Source: a virus
Reading direction: 5' to 3' (one strand)
DNA: 30,953 nt
IMG/VR virus record: IMGVR_UViG_3300033145_001867
Span: 1-30,953 of that record
Shown: one piece after another, positions 1 through 6,721 of the stretch
Numbering within the stretch: position 1 is the first letter of the stretch
How the letters are laid out: each line of letters begins with the position of its first letter
Notes under the pieces: model-generated
Told to the model about the DNA's origin: nothing
The model's database searches: none
The model's input: only the letters and a program-made list of their open reading frames with translations
Program-made: the position numbers and the translations under genes

Positions 1-10
1 ACAAGGGGCG

Positions 11-65
11 TGCAACAAATGAATAGTAGTAACTACAACAAACAACTTCATAAATAACAACAAAA
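11..65 (+). other. Phage left end with three transposase-binding-type boxes
   Basis: The box TGCAACAAAT lies at 11-20, TACAACAAAC at 34-43 and AACAACAAAA at 56-65, so the starts are 23 and 22 bp apart and all share CAACAAA. The first box is repeated in inverted orientation at 30820-30829, and a second inverted copy lies 23 bp further in. A 5'-TG terminus followed by repeated transposase sites at helical-turn spacing is the known arrangement of Mu-type ends (L1-L3, R1-R3). Bases 1-10 would then be flanking DNA. The exact terminus is an inference from the shared box and the TG...CA rule; no target duplication confirms it. Confidence 0.75.
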
Positions 66-180
66 GCGGACATTTGAATTGATGAATGACTTATAAACAT
101 TATTGGGGAAAGATTGGATTTTGGTTAGTATTTTTGGCGCTGAAAATGCAAATCTATCGAACGCGCGTACATTATATATA

Positions 181-651
181 TTACTCTGGCACTAAATCGG
201 CGTCAGATACCCAGCCTCTACGACCATTATTTCGCTTAACGTAATACCAAGGAACGGATATACCTCTAGTAGACAATACCTTTTTATTTAATATTTCGAG
301 TTTTTCACCTTTGTTGATTGTACCAATTTTTTTATTACAACCATCACCATATCTTTCCGTGCCAGCTTTTGAATACATATTTGAATCCCAGCCAACTGTT
401 CTGTATTTTTTTGCAACTGGTTTATTTTGTACCTTGCTCTTTGAGACAGAGGGCTTATATATCCATCCCTCTATACTTACCTTAATCCATTCTCCATCAG
501 ATGACATCTGTTTTACTTCGGTGTTCTTGAGGAGTAAGCCGATCTTTTTACCGTTTGGTTTATCTCTGATGTTCTCAATCTCTTTGTTAACATAATAGAT
601 TTGCGATAACGATATATGCGAAAACAACAATAAAACGATAAAATACTTCAT
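181..651 (-). CDS. Secreted SH3-domain protein, probable lysogenic-conversion gene
   Basis: The 156-residue product opens with a short signal peptide (Lys-2, hydrophobic residues 4-15, likely cleavage near residue 16). Two bacterial SH3-like segments follow: residues about 25-70 (NIRDKPNGKKIG, GEWIKVSIEGWIY) and about 85-154 (GTINKGEKLEIL, WYYVKRNNGRRGWVSDADL). SH3b domains bind cell-wall peptide or act as adaptor modules; no catalytic domain is present. A GGAGAG ribosome site precedes the start, and the start lies only 9 bp beyond the repressor stop on the same strand, so the two are probably co-transcribed in the lysogen. That position, outside the lytic operons, suggests a cargo gene expressed from the prophage, such as an envelope-modifying or exclusion protein. 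The exact role is unknown. Confidence 0.75.
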   Translation of the reverse strand: MKYFIVLLLFSHISLSQIYYVNKEIENIRDKPNGKKIGLLLKNTEVKQMSSDGEWIKVSIEGWIYKPSVSKSKVQNKPVAKKYRTVGWDSNMYSKAGTERYGDGCNKKIGTINKGEKLEILNKKVLSTRGISVPWYYVKRNNGRRGWVSDADLVPE

Positions 652-660
652 ACTTCTCTC

Positions 661-1014
661 CTATTTTGGTTTTGTAATTAATGATTTTAAATAATGATAT
701 ATATGATCCTCAAGGTCAGGGTGATCATATAGAATCTTCATAATCTCTCGTACGCGCACGCGTTCCTTATTATAAGTAGGTGCCGGCTCATTAACCGTCA
801 TAGACAAACTGTGATCCTTTTCACTCTCTCCTGTAAGTAGCCATAATATATCTACGCCATATATTTCGTGAATACGTAATAGATACCTTGAGGATGGCTC
901 TGACCGACCTTTGAGCCAATCTCCCACATTTCCAGGACTCGCTCCTATTGAAATGGCAAATTCTTTTTTATTTTTCCCTGAATCCTTAATAATTTTTTCT
1001 AAACGTCCAATCAT
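661..1014 (-). CDS. Phage repressor, Cro/CI-type HTH protein
   Basis: This 117-residue protein has an N-terminal Xre-type helix-turn-helix at about residues 5-60: KKEFAISIGASPGNVGDWLKGR is the core, followed by SSRYLLRIHEIYGVDILWLLTGE, the usual end of CI-family DNA-binding domains. The short C-terminal part (residues 75-117) is acidic and helical and could be for oligomer formation; there is no LexA-type Ser/Lys peptidase domain, so induction by self-cleavage is not expected. It is divergent from the early operon and its start codon adjoins the two operator-like sequences at 1015-1054, which also cover its own promoter region (TATAAT on the minus strand, at plus 1052-1057). Autoregulation together with repression of the early promoter is therefore likely. 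It is placed like Mu c, but it is not a Mu c sequence homologue as far as I can tell. Confidence 0.85.
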   Translation of the reverse strand: MIGRLEKIIKDSGKNKKEFAISIGASPGNVGDWLKGRSEPSSRYLLRIHEIYGVDILWLLTGESEKDHSLSMTVNEPAPTYNKERVRVREIMKILYDHPDLEDHIYHYLKSLITKPK

Positions 1015-1054
1015 AATACGAACTTAAGTATTGACAAATGCGTTCCTACGTATT
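1015..1054. promoter_or_regulatory. Paired repressor operators
   Basis: Two 18-bp sites share the plan AATRC-N8-GTATT: AATACGAACTTAAGTATT at 1015-1032 and AATGCGTTCCTACGTATT at 1037-1054. Their centres are 22 bp apart, about two helical turns, and they agree at further inner positions (C6 'G', C9, A12). One site overlaps the -35 hexamer and the other reaches into the -10 region of the early promoter. They also abut the repressor start. This is what a dimeric CI-type repressor would bind; binding by the adjacent gene product is inference. Confidence 0.65.
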
Positions 1055-1059
1055 ATATT
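1031..1059 (+). promoter_or_regulatory. Early lytic promoter
   Basis: TTGACA at 1031-1036 and TATATT at 1054-1059 are separated by 17 bp, close to the sigma-70 consensus. Transcription would start about 1066 and enter the early operon, whose first ribosome site is at about 1103-1114. The promoter is embedded in the two operator-like sequences, so it should be silent in the lysogen. A minus-strand TATAAT (plus 1052-1057) overlaps it and may serve the repressor gene, so the two promoters may compete for polymerase. Confidence 0.7.
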
Positions 1060-1118
1060 AACAGCAAATGATGCTATTTAACTAAATATCACACTAATCG
1101 CCAGGGGAAGTAAGGCGA

Positions 1119-1304
1119 ATGACTTTAAAAACTCCTACTAAATATTTTCAAGCAACCCAGGGTCTCAATGATAATTGCTTCCCCCAATTTGATTTGGGAC
1201 CCTTTTCCTCACTATCAAACAACTATAATAATTATAACACTGAAAGTAATCAATCGCAATATCAATTCAAAACTATTTTTGGGGGAGACTATGGTCAAAA
1301 ATAA
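1119..1304 (+). CDS. Possible 61-residue early leader protein
   Basis: A strong ribosome site (GGGGAAGTAAGG) sits just upstream of this ATG, which is the first start after the early promoter. The product is Asn-, Gln-, Ser- and Tyr-rich (LSNNYNNYNTESNQSQYQF in the middle) with no recognisable domain. Its stop overlaps the start of the next gene by 14 bp, which suggests translational coupling. Low-complexity composition and lack of a family make it uncertain whether the peptide itself matters or whether its translation is only a leader. I do not recognise it. Confidence 0.4.
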   Translation: MTLKTPTKYFQATQGLNDNCFPQFDLGPFSSLSNNYNNYNTESNQSQYQFKTIFGGDYGQK

Positions 1305-1740
1305 AAGGAATTATGACATTAACCAAGCCAATCTCTGGGACAACCTGGGAGTTGGAGCATTACGAAATTTTGAGATCGAACTGAAAGAGTCATTGAATGC
1401 GGCGGTGCGGGCTTACCTGGCGGGATCGCCGACGCGCAGCCGGCACACACTGGCGGGCGAGATCAGCCACCTGTTGGACCGGACAATCACCGAGGATATG
1501 TTGAACGCCTATATCAGCACGGGCAAGACAGACAATCATCCGCATGCCGACCTGGTCGCTGCAATCTGTAAGATCACGGGAGCGGTGAAGCCGCTGGAAA
1601 TTTTTGCGGGGCTTCTATCAGTGACGGTTGTAACCGCAAAAGACATGATCTTTGTGGAACTGGCAAAGGTTAGTGAGCAGATTGAAAAACTCACCAAGCG
1701 CAAAGAGGAAATCAAGCGGCAGGCGGGCAGCGTTCTATGA
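1291..1740 (+). CDS. Early phage regulatory protein, CII-like
   Basis: The start at 1291 is chosen because a GGGGGAG ribosome site lies just before it; an upstream ATG at 1168 in the same frame has no such site. The 149-residue product contains SRHTLAGEISHLLDRTITEDMLNAYIS (about residues 49-76), then a helical segment ending HPHADLVAAICKITGAVKPL, and a C-terminal charged coiled coil (about 125-145). This layout is common to a family of early proteins in transposable and other phages that resemble CII-type regulators, with an HTH that lets the promoter side ignore repressor control. The next gene overlaps by 4 bp (ATGA). Function as a DNA-binding early regulator is inferred; it may instead assist replication. 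Confidence 0.6.
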   Translation: MVKNKRNYDINQANLWDNLGVGALRNFEIELKESLNAAVRAYLAGSPTRSRHTLAGEISHLLDRTITEDMLNAYISTGKTDNHPHADLVAAICKITGAVKPLEIFAGLLSVTVVTAKDMIFVELAKVSEQIEKLTKRKEEIKRQAGSVL

Positions 1741-2042
1741 GGCGCAATATTATAGACCGCACGCGCGTACGGGAGATGGCGGAAATGGGATTGACCCGGA
1801 AAGAAATCGGAAGGCGGCTGGGATGCTCGGAGCGCCATGTTCGGCGGATTCTTTCCGAATGTAAAATGAATAATGTAGAATGTAAAATGAGCAAGGGGGC
1901 GGTGCGGGCTGATGAGCATCAGTGCTGGCGGGTGGCGTTTGCGGTTTTCGGATCGTACAGCGCTGTGGCGCAGCGGTTCGGGGTATCGCGTCAGGCGGTA
2001 TATGGAATAATTAATAATTATCAATTGTCAATTGACAATTAA
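1737..2042 (+). CDS. Small protein with two helix-turn-helix motifs
   Basis: The 101-residue product has an HTH of resolvase/transposase type at residues 12-40 (MGLTRKEIGRRLGCSERHVRRI) and a second at about 74-95 (SAVAQRFGVSRQAVYGII). The two are joined by a linker encoded partly by a period-7 DNA repeat (1858-1892), and the C-terminal tail (YQLSIDN) is encoded by another repeat-type sequence (2021-2041). The start overlaps the previous stop as ATGA, so expression is coupled. It probably binds DNA, either as an early regulator or a helper of transposition. The repeat-coded linker and tail are odd and may not be part of the ancestral protein. Confidence 0.6.
   Translation: MRRNIIDRTRVREMAEMGLTRKEIGRRLGCSERHVRRILSECKMNNVECKMSKGAVRADEHQCWRVAFAVFGSYSAVAQRFGVSRQAVYGIINNYQLSIDN
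1858..1892 (+). repeat. Period-7 repeat, five AATGNNN units, inside a gene
   Basis: Five consecutive heptamers each begin AATG (AATGTAA occurs twice, plus AATGAAT, AATGTAG and AATGAGC). The array is in frame within the double-HTH gene and encodes the linker KMNNVECKM. A related array lies at 3028-3055. Arrays of this kind occur widely in intergenic DNA of many environmental bacteria, so its presence inside a phage gene is notable. Confidence 0.75.
2021..2041. repeat. Period-7 TCAATTG repeat containing an 18-bp palindrome
   Basis: Three heptamers (TCAATTG, TCAATTG, ACAATTA) also form the perfect palindrome AATTGTCAATTGACAATT at 2023-2040. It covers the 3' end of the double-HTH gene and ends just before the GGAGGG ribosome site of the next gene. 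It could fold into an RNA hairpin or bind a protein, but similar CAATTGA repeats are common dispersed elements, and I favour that reading. Confidence 0.65.
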
Positions 2043-2055
2043 AATCGGAGGGATA

Positions 2056-2928
2056 ATGGAAAAAACTATTGAGAAGAAAATCGAAGTGAAATCACTGATG
2101 GTATTCGACAGCGACAAAGGCGACTTTGTGCAGGTGACGCCGGACATGCAGCGGCACGCGGCGTATGTGCATCAGCAGATCGCGATGGGCACGTTCATGA
2201 TCGCCCTGGCAATCAAGAAGATGTTCGACGAGAAACTCTATCTCGGGCTGGGCTGCTCAAACAAAACCGAGTACTGTGAAACGATGCTGCCCTTCGGGAG
2301 ACAACAGGCTTATAAGTATTATAAAATTGGTAAAAAATTCCAGAAATATCTTCCGGGAGACAGTGAAAGTGTCGCCCCGGGGCGACACTTTGAAGACCTT
2401 GGATATAAGAAACTCTACGAACTCACTAAACTCGACGACGCTGATTTCGAGGAGTTGATAGAGACGGGTGAGATTGACGGTTTCAAGATGGAGCAATTCA
2501 AGAAGCAGACTTATAATGAAGCGATGAAAGAAATCAATCTCCTGCGGCGCAAATCATCGAAGAAAATCTCCATTCTTGAAGAGGAGAATAAGAAACTAAA
2601 GTCAGAGATGCAATCCAGGGAGAGATTGATCGAAGAGGCTAATGAGAAATACAAACAGGCGTTGGAGATGGAAGACGTTTATGGACCGATGAAGACGAGC
2701 GTCGATGACCGGCGCCGGGTGCTCAATAACGCTATAGACATGTTGAATCACGCCACTAAGCTGATCCTGAACTGCAAGGTGACGGTTGACGATCCACCGA
2801 CGCTGAAGCACACCGCCGTCGAGGTCTATAAGATTCTGTTTATAACCGCTGAGTATTGGAAAGACTATAACGGTGAACTGCTACTGAGTATGGAAGATTT
2901 TGATATTCAGGTGCGGGATAAAGATTAG
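2056..2928 (+). CDS. Early phage protein with C-terminal coiled coil
   Basis: The ATG at 2056 is used because CGGAGGG lies 5 bp upstream; an in-frame ATG at 2032 falls inside a repeat. The product has 290 residues. Residues about 30-90 (HQQIAMGTFMIALAIKKMFDEKLYLGLG, then EYCETMLPFGRQQAYKYYKIGKKF) resemble the DUF3102-like phage and plasmid proteins in which a helical sensor segment precedes an HTH. Residues about 155-210 form a long charged coiled coil (LRRKSSKKISILEEENKKLKSEM). The C-terminal third is helical with no motif I recognise. A DNA-binding early protein that oligomerises through the coiled coil is the best guess. A short G+C-rich inverted repeat (GTCGCCCCGGGGCGAC, about 2371-2386) lies within the gene. 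Confidence 0.5.
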   Translation: MEKTIEKKIEVKSLMVFDSDKGDFVQVTPDMQRHAAYVHQQIAMGTFMIALAIKKMFDEKLYLGLGCSNKTEYCETMLPFGRQQAYKYYKIGKKFQKYLPGDSESVAPGRHFEDLGYKKLYELTKLDDADFEELIETGEIDGFKMEQFKKQTYNEAMKEINLLRRKSSKKISILEEENKKLKSEMQSRERLIEEANEKYKQALEMEDVYGPMKTSVDDRRRVLNNAIDMLNHATKLILNCKVTVDDPPTLKHTAVEVYKILFITAEYWKDYNGELLLSMEDFDIQVRDKD

Positions 2929-2937
2929 ATGATGAAT

Positions 2938-3009
2938 TGCGGAGTAGAGTAATGGTAACTCGCCAGCCTCATAAACTGGAATATGCAGGTTCGATTCCTG
3001 CCTCCGCTA
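2938..3009 (+). tRNA. tRNA with CAT anticodon (Met or Ile2 type), slightly degenerate
   Basis: A full cloverleaf can be drawn. Acceptor GCGGAG 2939-2944 pairs with CTCCGC 3002-3007, with a U-U mismatch at the outermost pair. D stem GAGT/ACTC (2947-2950, 2958-2961) has a GG-containing loop. Anticodon stem CCAG/CTGG has an extra C-A mismatch next to the loop (2967, 2975), and loop CTCATAA puts CAT at 2970-2972. The variable loop is 5 nt. T stem GCAGG/CCTGC (2985-2989, 2997-3001) has loop TTCGATT. The discriminator is A3009; CCA is not encoded. It lacks the three stacked G-C pairs of initiator tRNA, so it is an elongator or an Ile2 (lysidine) tRNA. It lies within the early operon and would be processed from that transcript. 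Confidence 0.85.
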
Positions 3010-3013
3010 CTAA

Positions 3014-3055
3014 CGGCGCAAGCGCCGAATGTAAGATGAAAAATGTAAGATGAAA
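3014..3055 (+). repeat. Hairpin CGGCGC-AA-GCGCCG followed by a period-7 repeat
   Basis: A perfect 6-bp hairpin at 3014-3027 lies 4 bp after the tRNA and has no T run, so it is more likely a processing or stability element than a terminator. It is followed directly by four heptamers (AATGTAA and GATGAAA, alternating twice) at 3028-3055. The last of these contains the ATG used by the GemA-like gene, so the repeat forms that gene's start and most of its leader. Confidence 0.6.
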
Positions 3056-3601
3056 AACATTAATAAAAAGCAGGTGAAGAAAATCAGGACAGTGGCATCG
3101 AAGGTGTTTGCCGATGACGGTGAATATCACGAGTGGCTGAAATCGAATTACGGGATTAAGAGCACGCTTGACCTGGGTTTTTATGAGGCGATCGAAGCGA
3201 TCAATCTGCTGGAAGGCGATACGTCATTCGTGGCGCGGCAGCGCAAGAACGATCCGAATAAGTGGCGCATCAGCAAGAGCCAGGCGTTGCGAATCTCAGT
3301 TCTGGAAGATTTGTTGGGCTGGGCGAATGAACCGGCGCGGCTGCTGAAATTTATAGACCGGCAAGTCAAGCATCCGGGTAAAAATATCACCGACCTTTCC
3401 AAGCAGGAAGCGCGCAAGGTGATCATCGGGATGCAGCGGATATTGAGCCGGGGATCCCAGGACGTCTATGATTGGATCAATAAAATGAATAACGGCGAGC
3501 TGGGTGCCCAGGGCGAAATGATCCGGGCAATCTACAGCGACAATCCGGAATCGCTTATGCAAAAAGTCAACAATCAAACGGTGGGAAAATATGTGGTGTA
3601 G
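3050..3601 (+). CDS. gemA: GemA-like regulatory protein (Mu gp16 family, DUF1018)
   Basis: The 183-residue product has the DUF1018 plan: an N-terminal segment INKKQVKKIRTVASKVF with a short helical domain (EYHEWLKSNYGIKSTLDLGFYEAIEAINLL, residues about 26-56), a linker, and a C-terminal domain with LRISVLEDLLGWANEPARLLKFIDRQV, then ITDLSKQEARKVIIGMQRIL (about 112-135). In Mu, GemA (gp16) modulates host gene expression and DNA relaxation during the lytic cycle. Neighbours are early genes and the transposase, consistent with that. The start codon lies in a heptamer repeat with no clear ribosome site, so initiation may be weak. The stop overlaps the next gene by 11 bp. Confidence 0.75.
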   Translation: MKNINKKQVKKIRTVASKVFADDGEYHEWLKSNYGIKSTLDLGFYEAIEAINLLEGDTSFVARQRKNDPNKWRISKSQALRISVLEDLLGWANEPARLLKFIDRQVKHPGKNITDLSKQEARKVIIGMQRILSRGSQDVYDWINKMNNGELGAQGEMIRAIYSDNPESLMQKVNNQTVGKYVV

Positions 3602-3794
3602 AACATGTAACGAAGAGATGATCCCATTTGGAATTTATCTCGAACACGATGAAAAAGATGGGCATATCTGCCCGGTCTGCGGGCTCTGGATCTACGACCG
3701 CAAAAAGATAGACCGGAGCGAGTGCGGCGCGGCGTGGCTGGCGATGAGAGACAGAAAAAAACGATTTGTATCAAAAGATTTACGGGCACAATGA
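3591..3794 (+). CDS. Small zinc-ribbon protein
   Basis: This 67-residue protein carries two CxxC pairs, C3-x2-C6 and C26PVC29, spaced as in a zinc ribbon, followed by a basic tail (MRDRKKRFVSKDLR). It overlaps the GemA-like gene at its start and the transposase at its stop (ATGA), so the three are translationally coupled. It may bind nucleic acid or act as a partner of the transposition proteins. No named family is recognised. Confidence 0.55.
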   Translation: MWCRTCNEEMIPFGIYLEHDEKDGHICPVCGLWIYDRKKIDRSECGAAWLAMRDRKKRFVSKDLRAQ

Positions 3795-5407
3795 TTAATA
3801 TCGACCTACACACTTTGCAAAGTGAACTGAACGCTGCCGGCAGAGGGGCGCGGGGATCTGTCATAAAACGTTACGCAGCGCTTTATGGTGTATCGCGGGA
3901 TACGATCTACCGGATGCTCCGGCGGGAGTACGGCAAAACTAAAACCGTCGAGCGGAAAAAAAAGATAGATCAGACGCTGATCAACGCTGTGGCGCGATTG
4001 AAAATTACCGGGATGAATCTGGGCGCAATCTCTACCAATAAGCGCAATCCGCGCGAGTTACCGACGGACATTGCGATTGATCTTCTTAAAAACGAATATG
4101 GCATCTGCGAAGCGGAAGACCTGACGGTTTCGACGGTGAATAGACGGCTGCGTGAATCGGGCTTTCGCACTCCGGATCCGAAAATCCGGGTTGAATGCGA
4201 ATACGCCAACCAGGAGCATCAGTTGGATTTCAGCCGGTCTAAATACTTCCAGATTGTTGAATTTGACCCTGAGAAAAACGATTGGATACTGAAAGTCTCA
4301 GGGAAAGAATTACACTATAAAAAAGGCGATCGCAACTTCCGGCTGTGGATCGCGCAACTGAAGGATTCCTATTCGAGAGCACGGCTGGCGCGGGCGTACG
4401 GAGCCACCGGCGAAAGCGCTATCATGGGTTTAGAATTCCTAAATTTCTGCTATACCCGGAAAGAAGACGATCACCCGCTGAACTATATACCGGATACGCT
4501 CAAGACCGACCAGGGCGCATTTGCGAAAAAGAAAGAGGTTCAGGCGGTCATGCGGGCATTGCAGATAGAATTAAAGAAATCGACGCCCTGGAACAAAGAG
4601 TCGCAGGGTAAAATAGAATCGGGATTTGTGACGATTTGGCGCCGGTTTGAGATGCGGCTGGCGATGAAATTAGGCGGTGGCGCAAAGCTGTATCTCTCTC
4701 AATACAATCAACTCTTGCATGAATTTATGATCAAAGACTTAGATCAAAAGCATACGGTTCGCACTCAGTATAAACGGGGTGAAGATTACCGGGTATCAAT
4801 GATAGAACATCCGCCGCGTGAGATCGACGAGAGCCTGTTCATTCATGCCTTCCGGACTTATGAGCGGACCGTAGATCAGACGCTAATGGTTACGATTGAT
4901 AATATTCCATTAGCATGTCCGGACTATACGATCGGGCAGCGGATCAGGATATACCGGAACATGAACGGCGAATACGAAGGCGAGTTGATGAGAGAAGACC
5001 GCAAGTCATTCACATTGCAGCCGTACCACACCTATAAACCGGGCGAATTCGAGCATCGTCCGCACGCAACCTACCGGCAAAAAATGGAAGTCGAAGCGAG
5101 GCAATTAGAAAAAGAACGACTTGCGACCAAGGACAGATCGGAAGATTGGAAGCAGTTCAAGCAGTCGATCCAGCCGGTAATCGAGCAGGAAGCGGCTTCG
5201 CCATTTAACGAGACGACCTCTAAGAATTTTGAGACCGAGCGGGAAGCCCGGCTGTATATCGGGAAGCGACTACCGAAGGGCAAGACATTCACCGACTACG
5301 AGGATCTGTTTATGCCGCTAATAAAAAAGGAATTGAATAAAAAGGCGGTGGATATGATCATTGAGCAGATCGCTATATATGAGCAGGTAAGCATACAAAA
5401 ATATTAG
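3791..5407 (+). CDS. DDE transposase, MuA-type
   Basis: The start at 3791 overlaps the previous stop as ATGA; an upstream in-frame start at 3722 would lie inside the zinc-ribbon gene. The 538-residue product has an N-terminal HTH (about residues 24-46, KRYAALYGVSRDTIYRMLRR), a second helical DNA-binding region (55-125), and an integrase-like RNase H core. Catalytic residues visible are D146 (HQLDFS), D240 (LKTDQG) and E276 (GKIESGF); the last two have 35 residues between them, the classical D35E spacing. Residues about 370-450 fit the Mu-type C-terminal beta-barrel (DYTIGQRIRIYRNMNGEYEGEL). It would bind the CAACAAA boxes at both genome ends, cut the 3' ends and join them to target DNA. The gene for its ATPase partner follows at 11 bp. 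Confidence 0.93.
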   Translation: MINIDLHTLQSELNAAGRGARGSVIKRYAALYGVSRDTIYRMLRREYGKTKTVERKKKIDQTLINAVARLKITGMNLGAISTNKRNPRELPTDIAIDLLKNEYGICEAEDLTVSTVNRRLRESGFRTPDPKIRVECEYANQEHQLDFSRSKYFQIVEFDPEKNDWILKVSGKELHYKKGDRNFRLWIAQLKDSYSRARLARAYGATGESAIMGLEFLNFCYTRKEDDHPLNYIPDTLKTDQGAFAKKKEVQAVMRALQIELKKSTPWNKESQGKIESGFVTIWRRFEMRLAMKLGGGAKLYLSQYNQLLHEFMIKDLDQKHTVRTQYKRGEDYRVSMIEHPPREIDESLFIHAFRTYERTVDQTLMVTIDNIPLACPDYTIGQRIRIYRNMNGEYEGELMREDRKSFTLQPYHTYKPGEFEHRPHATYRQKMEVEARQLEKERLATKDRSEDWKQFKQSIQPVIEQEAASPFNETTSKNFETEREARLYIGKRLPKGKTFTDYEDLFMPLIKKELNKKAVDMIIEQIAIYEQVSIQKY

Positions 5408-5417
5408 GAGGGAAATA

Positions 5418-6371
5418 ATGAGTAACAGACAGGTATTGAATCATTTCGGACTGAACCGGTTGGGAACTTACCGGGGTGAGAATTTTCAGAAAGCCGTAGG
5501 AGAGATCATTGACGCTATTAATGACAACGAGATGCTGGCAATTTGCGGCGATCCGGGGACCGGCAAATCGACGGTCTTCGCTGAAGCCGTGCAGTGCTTG
5601 AGACACAATCCTGACCGGGCGCCGATCTTTGTTAAGGTCAATGACTGGTTCCGGGAACGGTTGACGATCGCAAACATTATGAACGCCATTATTGAGGACT
5701 TAAGCAGAGAGGGACCGAAGCGCTGTCTCGAAGCGCGCTCCCGGCAGTGTGAACGTATCCTCGGTGAGAAGGCGGTCTCCGAGCACCGGAAAATCGTGGT
5801 TGTGCTCGAGCAAGGTCATCGGCTGCATCTTAATACGCTGATAGCGCTAAAAGAATTGCGCGAGGCAACGTTTGCCGGGCACGACCGGCTGTGCAGCGTG
5901 ATCCTGCTTGGACACCCGGAATTAAGAGCTAAGATCGCCCGCCGTAACGAGATCGCATTGAGAACGGAATTCCTGATGCTTGACGAAGCCCACGGCTGGA
6001 TGACGTTCAAAGAGCGGGTTAAGTATATCGAGGCAGTCTATGGAGAAGCTATAACGGAGAAAGCGCGTGAGCGGATCGCCTTCCGCAAGAAAACACCCCT
6101 GGAGATTTATTATTACCTGAAAGAAAAAATGCGGGAAGAGATGCAGGCGGGCTATGACATTATCGACGAGAAGGCGGTCGAGCCGACGCTCTTTGAAAGG
6201 AAGAGCGACCTGAAAGTATCTTACAATGAGATAGCCAAAGAGGCGAACATCTCCAAGACGGCGGTCAGTAACGCCTTCCAGGGCGAAGCCGAGCATCTGA
6301 TTCCGACTGTGATTGCCGCAATGGAACGGCTCCAAGAAAAGCAAATTAACGAAACAATCAGGAGAGCATAA
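5418..6371 (+). CDS. MuB-like AAA+ target-selection ATPase
   Basis: The 317-residue product has a Walker A motif GDPGTGKS at residues 44-51, a Walker B strand KIVVVLEQGH at 125-134, and GHPEL at 165-169 as the sensor-1 region, typical of the MuB/TniB/ExeA group. In Mu, MuB binds target DNA as ATP-bound filaments and activates the transposase. The Walker B acidic pair reads E-Q rather than D-E, which is unusual. A clear HTH lies at the C-terminus (about 267-289, VSYNEIAKEANISKTAVSNAF), whereas Mu MuB has its HTH-like domain at the N-terminus. It has a GGAGGG ribosome site, follows the transposase by 10 bp, and its last base is shared with the next gene. Confidence 0.88.
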   Translation: MSNRQVLNHFGLNRLGTYRGENFQKAVGEIIDAINDNEMLAICGDPGTGKSTVFAEAVQCLRHNPDRAPIFVKVNDWFRERLTIANIMNAIIEDLSREGPKRCLEARSRQCERILGEKAVSEHRKIVVVLEQGHRLHLNTLIALKELREATFAGHDRLCSVILLGHPELRAKIARRNEIALRTEFLMLDEAHGWMTFKERVKYIEAVYGEAITEKARERIAFRKKTPLEIYYYLKEKMREEMQAGYDIIDEKAVEPTLFERKSDLKVSYNEIAKEANISKTAVSNAFQGEAEHLIPTVIAAMERLQEKQINETIRRA

Positions 6372-6721
6372 TGTGGATCACTGATCATAATATTGTATGT
6401 AGTTATGAATTAGCGAAGCGGCTGCGGAATATCGGCGTTCCGCAGCGCAGTAAATTCTACTGGTGTAAATGGTGTGAACCGGGCAGGGAACCGATCTATA
6501 ACGTTAAGATGATTCCCAATGACCCCGGCGCGCCGGCGGCGTTTACGGTGTCGGAGTTGGAAGAGATGCTACCATACGAATACGTGCTGTTTAGAAATGG
6601 GAATAAATGGAGATTCTATCATTCATACTATGACGTTTATTATACTTGCAAAGCGGAAACACTTGCCGACGCCTTCGCATCTTTTATTATTCAAATAAAA
6701 CAAAACTTAGAGGAGAAATAA
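6371..6721 (+). CDS. Conserved-type small phage early protein
   Basis: The 116-residue protein has the pattern YELAKRLRNIGVPQRSKFYW near the N-terminus, AFTVSELEEMLPYEYVL in the middle and AETLADAFASFIIQIKQ at the end. The same order (paired 'sequence of amphipathic helix, FYW, EL..LP, ADA') recurs in small proteins of many phages whose function is unknown. It has no catalytic motif. It overlaps the ATPase stop by one base (AATG overlap) and precedes the DUF3164 gene, so it belongs to the early replication unit. Confidence 0.55.
   Translation: MWITDHNIVCSYELAKRLRNIGVPQRSKFYWCKWCEPGREPIYNVKMIPNDPGAPAAFTVSELEEMLPYEYVLFRNGNKWRFYHSYYDVYYTCKAETLADAFASFIIQIKQNLEEK

Noticed and set aside
1536-2024. 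A 162-codon minus-strand frame with HSTLFILHS-like text
   Set aside because: It is the reverse reading of two early genes and of the period-7 repeat; such text is the usual translation of that repeat, not a protein.
2021-2041. Palindrome AATTGTCAATTGACAATT as an operator or terminator
   Set aside because: It is explained by the heptamer CAATTGA-type repeat and has no T run; it is kept only as a repeat.
1858-3055. A CRISPR array
   Set aside because: Repeats are 7 bp long without spacers of fixed length, and no cas gene is present.
3722-3790. Upstream start for the transposase
   Set aside because: It would lie inside the zinc-ribbon gene; ATGA coupling at 3791 is the better start.
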